64,000 nucleotides of DNA from JABCPE02 sp963509715 (GTDB taxonomy: Bacteria > Bacteroidota > Bacteroidia > Flavobacteriales > Weeksellaceae). The notes beneath the pieces are model-generated. The model was not told where the DNA came from and made no database searches. It was given only the letters and a program-made list of their open reading frames with translations. This document shows, one piece after another, positions 1 through 7,745 of this stretch (the first letter of the stretch is position 1; each line of letters starts with the position of its first letter). The position numbers were made by a program, and so were the translations under genes. Location: assembly GCA_963509715.1 (NCBI GenBank), contig CAUPCB010000004.1:1-64000 (forward strand). The letters are read 5' to 3'.

Positions 1-557
1 TCTGATTTCAGTAATTTTTGTTTGAAATCATACATACAAATCGCCGCCGCCACAGAAACATTGAAACTCTCCGTAAAACCATACATAGGAATAGCCAGAG
101 TTTCATCTGCGAAATCCAAAAACTCATCGGAAACGCCCTCTTTTTCCGTTCCAAAAACAAGGGTTATGGGCGATTGGATTCGATAATCTGGGAGCATCAC
201 TGCATTTTTTTCGGGCGAAACTGCCAGAATCTTGTAACCTTGGTTTTTGATTTTCTGTAAAGATTCCAGCGTATTGGGCATTTTTTCCACTTCTACCCAA
301 GTGTCCGCTCCTTTGGTCACCCTCAGGTTTGGTTCGAAAACATTTTCTTCCTCCAAAGCCACCACCTTGTGAAACCCGCATGCCTCCCCCGAACGGCCAA
401 TGGCCGCCGCATTCCGAAACTGATAAACATCGCCAATGATAGGCAGGACAAAATCCGAACTTCGCTCAGAGAAATGTTCTATTTTCCGAAGGCGTTCTTC
501 GGTGAGAAATTGTTTAAGATATTCAAAAATCTGAGGTAATTTTTCTTTTGGCAGCAT
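1..557 (-). CDS. TrmH/SpoU-family RNA 2'-O-methyltransferase, 3' end cut by window edge
   Basis: The reading frame is open from an ATG at 557 to the window edge, giving 185 codons without a stop. It probably transfers a methyl group from S-adenosylmethionine to a ribose 2'-OH, most likely in tRNA (the TrmH Gm18 type). The translation shows the SPOUT signatures: an N-terminal region with FRNAAAIGRSGEACGF, then ITLVFGTEKEGVSDE, then the knot motif IPMYGFTESFNVSVAAAI, in which the ESxNVSVA core binds the cofactor. The last few residues lie beyond the window. A candidate -7 box at 575-582 is 18 bases upstream of the start. A second, unrelated-length SPOUT methyltransferase lies at 31762-32487. 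The family is certain. The exact RNA target is inferred. Confidence 0.88.
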   Translation of the reverse strand, partial: MLPKEKLPQIFEYLKQFLTEERLRKIEHFSERSSDFVLPIIGDVYQFRNAAAIGRSGEACGFHKVVALEEENVFEPNLRVTKGADTWVEVEKMPNTLESLQKIKNQGYKILAVSPEKNAVMLPDYRIQSPITLVFGTEKEGVSDEFLDFADETLAIPMYGFTESFNVSVAAAICMYDFKQKLLKS

Positions 558-574
558 TTAAAAATTATATTTGG

Positions 575-582
575 CAAAGATA
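575..582 (-). promoter_or_regulatory. Candidate -7 box for the TrmH-type gene
   Basis: The minus strand reads TATCTTTG, a full match to TAnnTTTG, 18 bases upstream of the ATG at 557. Confidence 0.5.
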
Positions 583-609
583 AACTATAAAAAGGAAAGC
601 ACAAAAGAA

Positions 610-645
610 GAAATCAGCCCTCAAAAAGGCTGGGGTTTTTATATA
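610..645 (-). terminator. Weak possible terminator after recX
   Basis: A 5-bp stem (CAGCC/GGCTG) with a loop of about 7 bases lies just past the recX stop. On the minus strand the following bases are T-rich but interrupted, so this is a weak call. Confidence 0.3.
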
Positions 646-650
646 AAATC

Positions 651-1118
651 TTATTCCTGCACCACTTCTCTAATCAGTTCATACTCATACCCTTTTGATA
701 TGAGATAGCGCACTGTTTTCATGGCTTTTTGATAGTTCTTTAAACCTTTCTGCTCCGAGAAATAGGCGTTATACAGCTTTTCTATGGTCTTTTGGTAATC
801 AGCTTCATCTATCTCGTCCATGCATTTGTTGATGAGCTTTTCGGAAATTCCTTTGAATTTTAAGTGATTTTTTATCTTTAGCCTGCCCCAGTTTTTCAGG
901 TAAAATTTTCCTCTGATGTAGCTTCTGGCAAATCGCTCTTCATTGAGGTAATTTTCATTGATTAGATAAAGCATTATTTCATCTTTAGCCTCTGGAATCA
1001 GCAGAAAATCCTGCATTTTTTGTTCCACTTCTTGATGGCAGCGGTCTTGATAAATGCAGTAATTCACCAGTTTTTGTTTAATCTCCTCAAAAGTGTACGA
1101 TTTTCTTTTTTCTTCCAT
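651..1118 (-). CDS. recX: RecX-family regulatory protein
   Basis: A 155-residue helical protein of the RecX family, whose known members bind RecA filaments and block their extension or RecA ATPase activity. The sequence shows the family's tandem three-helix repeats. The most recognisable part is around residues 58-92, with NEERFARSYIRGKF followed by KNWGRLKIKNHLKFKGIS, matching the conserved F-A-R-xxI-R...G...I...L...G-I pattern. The length is typical. recA is not next to it here, which is common outside Proteobacteria. It has its own candidate promoter (1138-1145), 20 bases upstream. glyA upstream ends 73 bases away. Confidence 0.85.
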   Translation of the reverse strand: MEEKRKSYTFEEIKQKLVNYCIYQDRCHQEVEQKMQDFLLIPEAKDEIMLYLINENYLNEERFARSYIRGKFYLKNWGRLKIKNHLKFKGISEKLINKCMDEIDEADYQKTIEKLYNAYFSEQKGLKNYQKAMKTVRYLISKGYEYELIREVVQE

Positions 1119-1137
1119 ATCTACTTAAAAACTTTGC

Positions 1138-1145
1138 CAAAGTTA
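1138..1145 (-). promoter_or_regulatory. Candidate -7 box for recX
   Basis: The minus strand reads TAACTTTG, 20 bases upstream of the recX ATG. Confidence 0.5.
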
Positions 1146-1191
1146 TAAAACCTTGGCAAAATTAAAATTTTAATGATGATTAAAAATGATT

Positions 1192-2460
1192 TTATGCATT
1201 AAACAATGCTCTTCCTTTCATCAGGTCATTTACTTTGACTTTTACTGCATCTAGGACTTTTTCATCATTGATATTCTTTACAACTTCGTCTATCAAATCC
1301 GCGATAACTGGCATATCAGCCTCTTTCAGCCCACGAGTCGTCACTGCCGCAGTTCCTAATCTAATCCCCGAAGTGATAAACGGCGATTTGTCATCGTATG
1401 GAACCATATTTTTGTTACAAGTGATATCCGCTTTTACTAAGGCTTTTTCAGTTTCTTTTCCGTTTACTCCTTTATTTCTTAAATCAATGAGCATCAGGTG
1501 GTTATCCGTTCCACCACTTACAATATCAAAACCTCTGTCTATCATAGCCTTAGCCAATGCTTGGGAATTCGCAATAACTTGCTTCGCATACACCTCAAAT
1601 TTTTGGTCAAGAGCCTCGCCATAAGCCACCGCTTTACCAGCGATTACATGCTCTAGCGGCCCTCCCTGAATTCCTGGGAATACAGCACCATCCAGCACAG
1701 CGCTCATCATTTTAGTTTCTCCTTTTGGTGTTTTGTGTCCATATGGATTTTCATAGTCTTTTCCAAGCATAATCATCCCTCCTCTCGGCCCTCTCAGGGT
1801 CTTGTGAGTCGTTGTAGTAACAATGTGGCAATGCTCAAAAGGCGAATTCAATAACTTTTTAGCGATAAGCCCCGCTGGGTGAGCGATATCTGCCCAAAGT
1901 GTAGCTCCTACTTCATCTGCTACTTCACGGAATTTAGCATAGTCCAAATCTCTGGAATAAGCTGAAAATCCAGCGATTATCATTTTTGGTTTTTCTTTTA
2001 GGGCAACTTGTCTCATTTGCTCATAGTCTATTCTCCCCGACTCTCTCTCAACGCCATAAAATACAGGTCTAAAGTTGATTCCAGAGAAATTAACATGAGA
2101 ACCATGCGTAAGGTGTCCTCCCATAGACAAGTCCATTCCCAGAACTGTGTCACCAGGTTTCAGCACAGCCAAATATACCGCTGCATTTGCCTGAGAACCA
2201 GAGTGAGGCTGAACATTCACATAATCCACCCCGAAAAGCTGTTTTGCTCTGTCTATGGCAAGTTGTTCCACTTCATCCACCACTTCACAGCCGCCATAAT
2301 ATCTTCGCCCTGGATAGCCTTCTGCGTATTTGTTCGTAAGAACGCTGCCCATAGCTTTCATAACATCATCAGAAACGAAATTTTCAGAAGCAATAAGCTC
2401 TATACCATTCGTTTGTCTTTGTCTTTCTTTTTTGATTAGTTCAAATATAATATCTTGCAT
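1192..2460 (-). CDS. glyA: Serine hydroxymethyltransferase
   Basis: A 422-residue cytoplasmic PLP enzyme that interconverts serine plus tetrahydrofolate with glycine plus 5,10-methylene-tetrahydrofolate, feeding one-carbon units to purine and thymidylate synthesis (purA and thyA are also in this window). The N-terminus carries ELIASENFVS. The strongly conserved YAEGYPGRRYYGG lies at about 45-57, and the PLP-binding lysine is Lys220 in VTTTTHKTLRGPRGG. Length and motifs are standard, so the call is secure. The start fits the family N-terminus, and a candidate -7 box lies at 2477-2484. Confidence 0.98.
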   Translation of the reverse strand: MQDIIFELIKKERQRQTNGIELIASENFVSDDVMKAMGSVLTNKYAEGYPGRRYYGGCEVVDEVEQLAIDRAKQLFGVDYVNVQPHSGSQANAAVYLAVLKPGDTVLGMDLSMGGHLTHGSHVNFSGINFRPVFYGVERESGRIDYEQMRQVALKEKPKMIIAGFSAYSRDLDYAKFREVADEVGATLWADIAHPAGLIAKKLLNSPFEHCHIVTTTTHKTLRGPRGGMIMLGKDYENPYGHKTPKGETKMMSAVLDGAVFPGIQGGPLEHVIAGKAVAYGEALDQKFEVYAKQVIANSQALAKAMIDRGFDIVSGGTDNHLMLIDLRNKGVNGKETEKALVKADITCNKNMVPYDDKSPFITSGIRLGTAAVTTRGLKEADMPVIADLIDEVVKNINDEKVLDAVKVKVNDLMKGRALFNA

Positions 2461-2476
2461 TGGAATAATTTTTTGT

Positions 2477-2484
2477 CAAATTTA
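2477..2484 (-). promoter_or_regulatory. Candidate -7 box for glyA
   Basis: The minus strand reads TAAATTTG, 17 bases from the glyA ATG. The leader is too short to hold a riboswitch. Confidence 0.5.
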
Positions 2485-2492
2485 ATTAAAAT

Positions 2493-4019
2493 TTATTTCA
2501 AATCATCATAATTTATGGTATTTAAGTCTAATCTTAAATATTTTCCCGTGTTATCTATTGTTTTAGGATTTTTTGTTCCCATTAGTTCTAAAACTTTAGA
2601 ATAAACTGTGGTAATAGATGTTGGTTCTTCTATTTTTTGTCCTTTTTTATCTGTCTTTACAGATGGTGAAAACCACACAAAATAAGGCACTTGCACAGCT
2701 TCTCTATAATCACCATGCTTGTAAACCTCGTTTTCTTTAATCTGTCCATGGTCAGAAAAATAAACTAAAACAGAGTTTTTATCCTTAAGCTGCTCGAAAA
2801 TTTGCCCAATAAGCTTATCTGTATATCTTATAGAATTATCATAGCACTCATCTATGCCTCCCTGCCATACTGCTTCTTTAGGAGGATATTTATCACATGC
2901 ATAAGGGTGGCTTCCATTGATATGGAGCACTATCAGTTTTTTAGGAGAAGAATCTTTTAAAGCATCTTTTAAATATGGAATAACAGCTTCATCATACCCA
3001 TTAATATATTTTTTATTTTTAGAAAATGTAGCAATAGCAGTAATTCCATGAGCTCCTCCTTGTGTACTGTACCAGAAAGTATTGTAACCTGAATGATTAG
3101 CTACATTTACAATATTATCACTAAGTTTTTTTAATTCCTTTTGATAATTATCAATATTAATATTACTTAAAACTATAGGAACAGACATATTAGTAATAGC
3201 TGCTGGGGAATATGCATTCTGATAAAGCAGCATATTATTTACTTCGGCAACTTCAATAGGAGTTGTTTCTCTCTGGTAGCCGTATAGAGACATATTTTGC
3301 TTCCTTACAGATTCACCTATCAGAACTACAATATTTTCTATAGGTTGTTCTCCTGTAGTTATTAAATTGTAACTAACTTTTGTATTTTTTATTTCATCCA
3401 TATCTTTTTTCAATACTTGTGCTGAAATAAAATCTGAATAATGATATATAACATTTTTTACCATCAAACCACCACCTTTATTACTTATATATTTGTGCTT
3501 TATGAAAAATAAAGCAGGAAGAATAAGCCATAAGAAAGAAAAAAACTTTATAATTTTATTGTTTTTTTGATTTTCATCTAAAATTCTTTCTCCCCCTATA
3601 AATACAATCAATAAAATAGAGTAAAATATAATTGTTGCAATAATTGGTAAAACCAATGTTTTTACCATACTCAGACTTTCAGAAACATTGGTTTCTATAA
3701 TACTAAGTGTCATTCCGACATTAAACCCTTGTTTATAAATAAAAAAACAAGAAGCAGAAAGCATGAAATTAAGACTCAATGAAAGTAATAGCAAATAAGC
3801 TATGACTCTTAAAAATTTGTTTTTTCTTAAAAATACAATACAAAAGCACAAAAGCGATAAAAACATTAGAGAATACTCTGCTATATTTCTTGTTGTATCA
3901 ACTATTGATACAGTGTTTCTTTCAAATTCAAGCAGATAGGGGTAGGACGAAAGAAACCCTACCACATATAAGAACCAACCAATAATAATGTAAATAAGTA
4001 CACTTTTCTTTGAAAACAT
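2493..4019 (-). CDS. EptA-like phosphoethanolamine transferase (sulfatase fold)
   Basis: A 508-residue inner-membrane enzyme with about five hydrophobic segments (roughly residues 7-27, 47-64, 70-95, 122-142 and 158-173) and a periplasmic alkaline-phosphatase/sulfatase domain from about 225 to the end. The nucleophile motif is VVLIGESVRKQNMSLYGY, with Ser237 where EptA and relatives have Thr. Other family signatures are HINGSHPYACDKYPP and FSDHGQ near residue 420. Relatives transfer phosphoethanolamine from phosphatidylethanolamine to lipid A, LPS core or other surface glycans. The substrate here is unknown. Only 3 bases separate it from the purA stop, so it is probably co-transcribed downstream of purA. 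Some lipid A modifications of this class reduce polymyxin binding, but nothing in the sequence shows that for this gene. Confidence 0.85.
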   Translation of the reverse strand: MFSKKSVLIYIIIGWFLYVVGFLSSYPYLLEFERNTVSIVDTTRNIAEYSLMFLSLLCFCIVFLRKNKFLRVIAYLLLLSLSLNFMLSASCFFIYKQGFNVGMTLSIIETNVSESLSMVKTLVLPIIATIIFYSILLIVFIGGERILDENQKNNKIIKFFSFLWLILPALFFIKHKYISNKGGGLMVKNVIYHYSDFISAQVLKKDMDEIKNTKVSYNLITTGEQPIENIVVLIGESVRKQNMSLYGYQRETTPIEVAEVNNMLLYQNAYSPAAITNMSVPIVLSNINIDNYQKELKKLSDNIVNVANHSGYNTFWYSTQGGAHGITAIATFSKNKKYINGYDEAVIPYLKDALKDSSPKKLIVLHINGSHPYACDKYPPKEAVWQGGIDECYDNSIRYTDKLIGQIFEQLKDKNSVLVYFSDHGQIKENEVYKHGDYREAVQVPYFVWFSPSVKTDKKGQKIEEPTSITTVYSKVLELMGTKNPKTIDNTGKYLRLDLNTINYDDLK

Positions 4020-4022
4020 TTT

Positions 4023-5309
4023 CTAAAAAATTTCTTTTCTTATAATATTCTGGGAACGCTCTGGTCCTACGGAAACCAAATAAACATTGATACCCAGATA
4101 CTGTTCTATAAATTCTATGTATTTTTTTGCATTCTCTGGAAGTTCCTCATAGCATCTCACCTTTGTGATGTCTTCCTCCCAGCCTTTTAGTTCTTCATAA
4201 ATAGGCTCATAATCATAGAGTTTGGTAGTAGAAGAAGTGAAATAATCTATGATTTTCCCGTCTTCTGTACGGTATTTTGTAGCTATTTTCAGTGTATCTA
4301 TCCCTGTAAGAACATCTAGTTTAGTGATTACCAGATTGTTAATCCCATTAATCATACAAGCATGTTTCAGCGAAACCAAATCCAGCCAGCCTGTTCTTCT
4401 CGGTCTGCCCGTTGTCGCACCAAATTCATGCCCTATTTGTCTTATTTTTTCTCCTAAATCATCATTTAGTTCCGTAGGGAAAGGACCATTTCCTACCCTT
4501 GTAGTATAGGCTTTGGCAACTCCTATAAGGTTTTGCAGAGCCGTAGGAGGAACTCCCGCACCGCTACAAACTCCCCCTGTAGAAGGCGATGAAGAAGTCA
4601 CATAAGGATATGTCCCAAAGTCAATATCCAGCATCAGCGCCTGCGCTCCTTCGAAAAGGATATTTTTGCCGTCTTTTATGGCTTCGTTGATTTCTATTTC
4701 AGTGTCGATGATTCGGTCTTTTAGCTTTTGACCAATAGCTAAAAATTCATTATAAATTTCATCAAAACTAAGCGTAGGTTTCCCGAAATATTTCTCAAAT
4801 AAAGCATTTTTTATTTTAAGATTTTTCTCTATTTTTCCCCTTAAAACCTCAGGATTTAGAAGGTCTATCATCCTGATGCCCACTCGTGCGATTTTGTCTT
4901 CGTAGCAAGGGCCGATACCCTTTTTGGTCGTACCTATCTGCGTTCCACCCTGCTCTTCCTCTCTATAAGTATCGAGAAGGATATGATAAGGCATGATAAC
5001 ATGCGCTCTTCGGCTGATGAATATATGGTCAGTTCTTCCGCCTTTTTCCTCTAATTTTTCTACTTCCGAGATAAAGGCTTTCGGGTCTACCACCACTCCA
5101 TTTGCGATGATGCATTTCCCTTTGCATTGGAGAACTCCAGAGGGCAGCAGGTGAAGAACGAATTTTTCATCTCCCACATACACCGTATGCCCAGCATTAT
5201 TCCCGCCTTGGTAGCGGACTACATAATCAGATTTTGCAGAAAGAACATCCGTAATCTTTCCTTTCCCTTCGTCTCCGTACTGAAGACCAACAACTACATA
5301 AGTTGACAT
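4023..5309 (-). CDS. purA: Adenylosuccinate synthetase
   Basis: A 428-residue cytoplasmic enzyme that joins IMP and aspartate using GTP to form adenylosuccinate, the first committed step to AMP. The N-terminal GTP/IMP loop VVGLQYGDEGKGKITD is intact, as is the following RYQGGNNAGHTV. GPCYEDKIARVGIR and the C-terminal TTGRPRRTGWLDLV base-binding region are also present. Its divergent neighbour is hpt, which makes IMP/GMP by salvage, so this intergenic region separates two genes acting on the same nucleotide pool. A candidate -7 box lies at 5336-5343. The EptA-like gene follows 3 bases after the stop. Confidence 0.98.
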   Translation of the reverse strand: MSTYVVVGLQYGDEGKGKITDVLSAKSDYVVRYQGGNNAGHTVYVGDEKFVLHLLPSGVLQCKGKCIIANGVVVDPKAFISEVEKLEEKGGRTDHIFISRRAHVIMPYHILLDTYREEEQGGTQIGTTKKGIGPCYEDKIARVGIRMIDLLNPEVLRGKIEKNLKIKNALFEKYFGKPTLSFDEIYNEFLAIGQKLKDRIIDTEIEINEAIKDGKNILFEGAQALMLDIDFGTYPYVTSSSPSTGGVCSGAGVPPTALQNLIGVAKAYTTRVGNGPFPTELNDDLGEKIRQIGHEFGATTGRPRRTGWLDLVSLKHACMINGINNLVITKLDVLTGIDTLKIATKYRTEDGKIIDYFTSSTTKLYDYEPIYEELKGWEEDITKVRCYEELPENAKKYIEFIEQYLGINVYLVSVGPERSQNIIRKEIF

Positions 5310-5335
5310 AATTATTTGTTTTTATTGTAATGTGA

Positions 5336-5343
5336 CAAATTTA
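5336..5343 (-). promoter_or_regulatory. Candidate -7 box for purA
   Basis: The minus strand reads TAAATTTG, 26 bases upstream of the purA ATG. Confidence 0.5.
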
Positions 5344-5447
5344 ATTTATAATTTTTTCTAAAACAAATATTCTTTTCATTTAATGTATTAAAGTTGATGT
5401 ATCAAAATTTAATCCTGATTTTTAATAGAAACAAATAATAAAATTCT

Positions 5448-5455
5448 TACTTTTG
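5448..5455 (+). promoter_or_regulatory. Candidate -7 box for hpt-adk
   Basis: TACTTTTG, 14 bases before the hpt ATG, implies a leader of only about 5-10 nucleotides. Confidence 0.5.
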
Positions 5456-5469
5456 CATTTTGGAAAAAT

Positions 5470-6027
5470 ATGAGCAATATTACAATTCATGACAAACATT
5501 TTGTTCCTTATCTTACCAATGAGGAACTGCAGAAAGTGATAAAAGACCTTGCAGAAAAGGTTTACGAAGACTACAAGGATGAAGTTCCTGTGTTTATCGG
5601 AGTACTGAATGGCGTTTTTATGTTCTTTTCAGACTTTATGAAATATTACCCAGGAAAATGCGAAGTAGCCTTTTTACAAGTAAGTTCTTACAATGGCGGA
5701 CTTCAGTCCACGGGTATAGTTTATAAAAAAATGGACTTAACCAAAGATGTAGAGGGCAGACACATTATCTTGATGGAGGACATCGTAGATACAGGAAATA
5801 CGATAGAAAGTCTTTTGGAATATTTCAAAAATACACACCGCCCAAAATCTTTGAAAGTAGCTTCTTTGCTGCTAAAACCAGAAGTTTTCAAGAAAAATTT
5901 CAAAATTGATTATGTAGCAAAAGAAATTCCTAATAAATTCGTGCTCGGCTATGGATTAGACTATGATGAACTTGGAAGAAACCTTCCAGACCTCTATCAG
6001 CTCGAAGAAGGAAGAATCAACCACTAA
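5470..6027 (+). CDS. hpt: Hypoxanthine phosphoribosyltransferase
   Basis: A 185-residue type I phosphoribosyltransferase that salvages hypoxanthine (and probably guanine) with PRPP to give IMP/GMP. The PRPP loop is HIILMEDIVDTGNTIESL at about 98-115, with the diagnostic acidic pair before DTGNT. VPVFIGVLNGVFMF near residue 40 is the pyrophosphate loop region, and FVLGYGLDYDELGRNLPDLY is the typical C-terminal end. It is followed after 21 bases by adk on the same strand, so the pair is likely one transcription unit. Confidence 0.96.
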   Translation: MSNITIHDKHFVPYLTNEELQKVIKDLAEKVYEDYKDEVPVFIGVLNGVFMFFSDFMKYYPGKCEVAFLQVSSYNGGLQSTGIVYKKMDLTKDVEGRHIILMEDIVDTGNTIESLLEYFKNTHRPKSLKVASLLLKPEVFKKNFKIDYVAKEIPNKFVLGYGLDYDELGRNLPDLYQLEEGRINH

Positions 6028-6048
6028 AAAATAATAACTCTTCATAAA

Positions 6049-6627
6049 ATGATAAATATCGTACTCTTTGGGCCTCCAGGAAGTGGTAAAGGCACTCAGG
6101 CTCAGAATTTAATACAGAAATTCAACTTGAAACAAATCTCCACAGGAGACCTTTTCAGACATAATATCAAGAATGAAACAGAACTTGGTAAATTAGCCAA
6201 ATCCTACATGGACAAAGGAGAGCTTGTTCCAGACCAAGTTACCATTGATATGCTTATCGATGAACTTAAAAAACCAACTGATGCTCAAGGGTTTATCTTC
6301 GATGGTTTTCCTAGAACGGCATTCCAGACTGAGGCATTAGAGGATATTGTAAAAAATGTACTGAATGACCAGATTGACATTTGTCTTTCCCTTGTTGTAG
6401 AAGATGAAATCTTGGTAAAAAGGCTTTTGGAACGCGGTAAAACCAGCGGTAGAAGTGATGATGCTGATGAAAACATCATCCGAAACCGAATAAAAGAATA
6501 CTACACTAAAACTGCCGAAGTAGCTGAACTTTACAAAAAACAAGGCAAATATGTAGAAGTGAACGGTGTAGGAGAAATCGCAGAAATCGCAGAAAAACTC
6601 TACGCAGAAGTAGAAAAAATAAAATAA
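6049..6627 (+). CDS. adk: Adenylate kinase (short form)
   Basis: A 192-residue enzyme that interconverts ATP plus AMP with two ADP. The P-loop GPPGSGKGTQ is at residues 8-17. ISTGDLFRHNI and IFDGFPRTAFQ are the AMP-binding motifs. The lid is the short type (RGKTSGRSDDADENIIRNRIKEY), lacking the zinc-binding insertion of longer adenylate kinases. This length is normal for Bacteroidota. It sits between hpt and obgE and is followed by a clear hairpin terminator. Confidence 0.97.
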   Translation: MINIVLFGPPGSGKGTQAQNLIQKFNLKQISTGDLFRHNIKNETELGKLAKSYMDKGELVPDQVTIDMLIDELKKPTDAQGFIFDGFPRTAFQTEALEDIVKNVLNDQIDICLSLVVEDEILVKRLLERGKTSGRSDDADENIIRNRIKEYYTKTAEVAELYKKQGKYVEVNGVGEIAEIAEKLYAEVEKIK

Positions 6628-6637
6628 TCTAAATAAA

Positions 6638-6667
6638 GGCTTTCAACAAAAATTGGAAGCCTTTTTT
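6638..6667 (+). terminator. Rho-independent terminator after adk
   Basis: A 9-bp stem (GGCTTTCAA with TTGGAAGCC, one G-U pair) and a 6-base loop are followed by six T's. Confidence 0.8.
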
Positions 6668-6704
6668 ATATTGCCTATTTTCAGTAGTTTATCAATTAAA
6701 TTTT

Positions 6705-6712
6705 TATCTTTG
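6705..6712 (+). promoter_or_regulatory. Candidate -7 box for obgE
   Basis: TATCTTTG, 50 bases upstream of the obgE ATG and downstream of the adk terminator, so obgE should start its own transcript. Confidence 0.5.
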
Positions 6713-6761
6713 CAGTTGGTTTGAAAAATCTTCAAACCTAAAACATTTCAAAAAAATATCT

Positions 6762-7745
6762 ATGTCAAATTTTGTAGATTATGTTAAAATCCACTGCCAG
6801 TCAGGGCATGGTGGTGCAGGTTCGGCTCATCTTAGAAGAGAAAAATATATAGCAAAAGGCGGCCCTGATGGCGGTGATGGCGGGCGTGGCGGACATGTCA
6901 TCATGAAAGGAAATGCACAGGAATGGACACTTCTTCCACTTCGGTATACCCGCCACATAAAGGCAGAAAACGGACAACCAGGGGGCAAAAACCAGCTCAC
7001 TGGGCGTTTCGGAGAGGATGTCTATATAGAGGTGCCTGTGGGAACGGTTGCACGAAATGAAAACGGCGAAATATTAGGCGAAATATTAGAACACGGACAA
7101 GAAATCATCCTGATGAAAGGCGGAAAAGGAGGTCTTGGGAATGAGCATTTTAAATCTGCTACCAATCAGACTCCTCGCTATGCGCAGCCTGGGCTTCCTG
7201 GGGAAGAGGGTTATATCATTTTTGAGCTGAAAGTCCTTGCAGATGTAGGTTTGGTAGGCTTTCCTAACGCTGGTAAATCCACGCTTTTATCCGTGGTTTC
7301 GGCAGCAAAACCAAAAATTGCAGATTATGCCTTCACTACACTCACACCCAATTTGGGAATTGTAGAATACAGAAATTACAAATCCTTTGTAATGGCGGAT
7401 ATTCCAGGGATTATAGAAGGTGCAGCAGAAGGAAGAGGTCTGGGACACAGGTTTTTAAGACATATTGAGCGAAATTCCATTCTTTTATTCCTTATCCCAG
7501 CGGATTCCAAAAATCATTATGAAGAGTTTAAAATTTTGGAAAACGAATTAAAAGAATACAATCCAGAACTTTTAGATAAAGATTTCATCGTATCTGTTTC
7601 AAAATCAGACCTTTTGGATGATGAATTAAAGGCTGAAATTTCAGCAGAATTTCCAGAAAAATACAAACCTTTGTTCTTCTCTGGAGTTACACAAGAGGGG
7701 CTTATGGAGCTTAAAGATGTGATTTGGAAACACTTACATGGATAA
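6762..7745 (+). CDS. obgE: Obg/CgtA GTPase
   Basis: A 327-residue ribosome-associated GTPase involved in late 50S assembly and stress control. The N-terminal Obg fold (1-158) is glycine-rich (GGPDGGDGGRGG, MKGGKGGLGN). The G domain follows with G1 GFPNAGKS at 166-173, G3 DIPGI, and G4 as SKSD in place of the usual NKxD. There is no long C-terminal extension, as usual for Bacteroidota. Its last 8 bases overlap the most upstream possible start of the ferredoxin oxidoreductase beta-subunit gene, suggesting coupled translation. Obg proteins interact with (p)ppGpp enzymes in several bacteria, and a RelA/SpoT gene is present at 23926. Confidence 0.96.
   Translation: MSNFVDYVKIHCQSGHGGAGSAHLRREKYIAKGGPDGGDGGRGGHVIMKGNAQEWTLLPLRYTRHIKAENGQPGGKNQLTGRFGEDVYIEVPVGTVARNENGEILGEILEHGQEIILMKGGKGGLGNEHFKSATNQTPRYAQPGLPGEEGYIIFELKVLADVGLVGFPNAGKSTLLSVVSAAKPKIADYAFTTLTPNLGIVEYRNYKSFVMADIPGIIEGAAEGRGLGHRFLRHIERNSILLFLIPADSKNHYEEFKILENELKEYNPELLDKDFIVSVSKSDLLDDELKAEISAEFPEKYKPLFFSGVTQEGLMELKDVIWKHLHG

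Noticed and set aside
124..381. An 85-residue minus-strand ORF at the left edge
   Set aside because: It is another frame of the truncated TrmH-type gene, whose frame is open to the edge and carries clear SPOUT motifs.
2461..2492. Possible glycine riboswitch upstream of glyA
   Set aside because: The promoter box is 17 bases from the ATG and the gap to the next gene is 32 bases, so there is no room for an aptamer.
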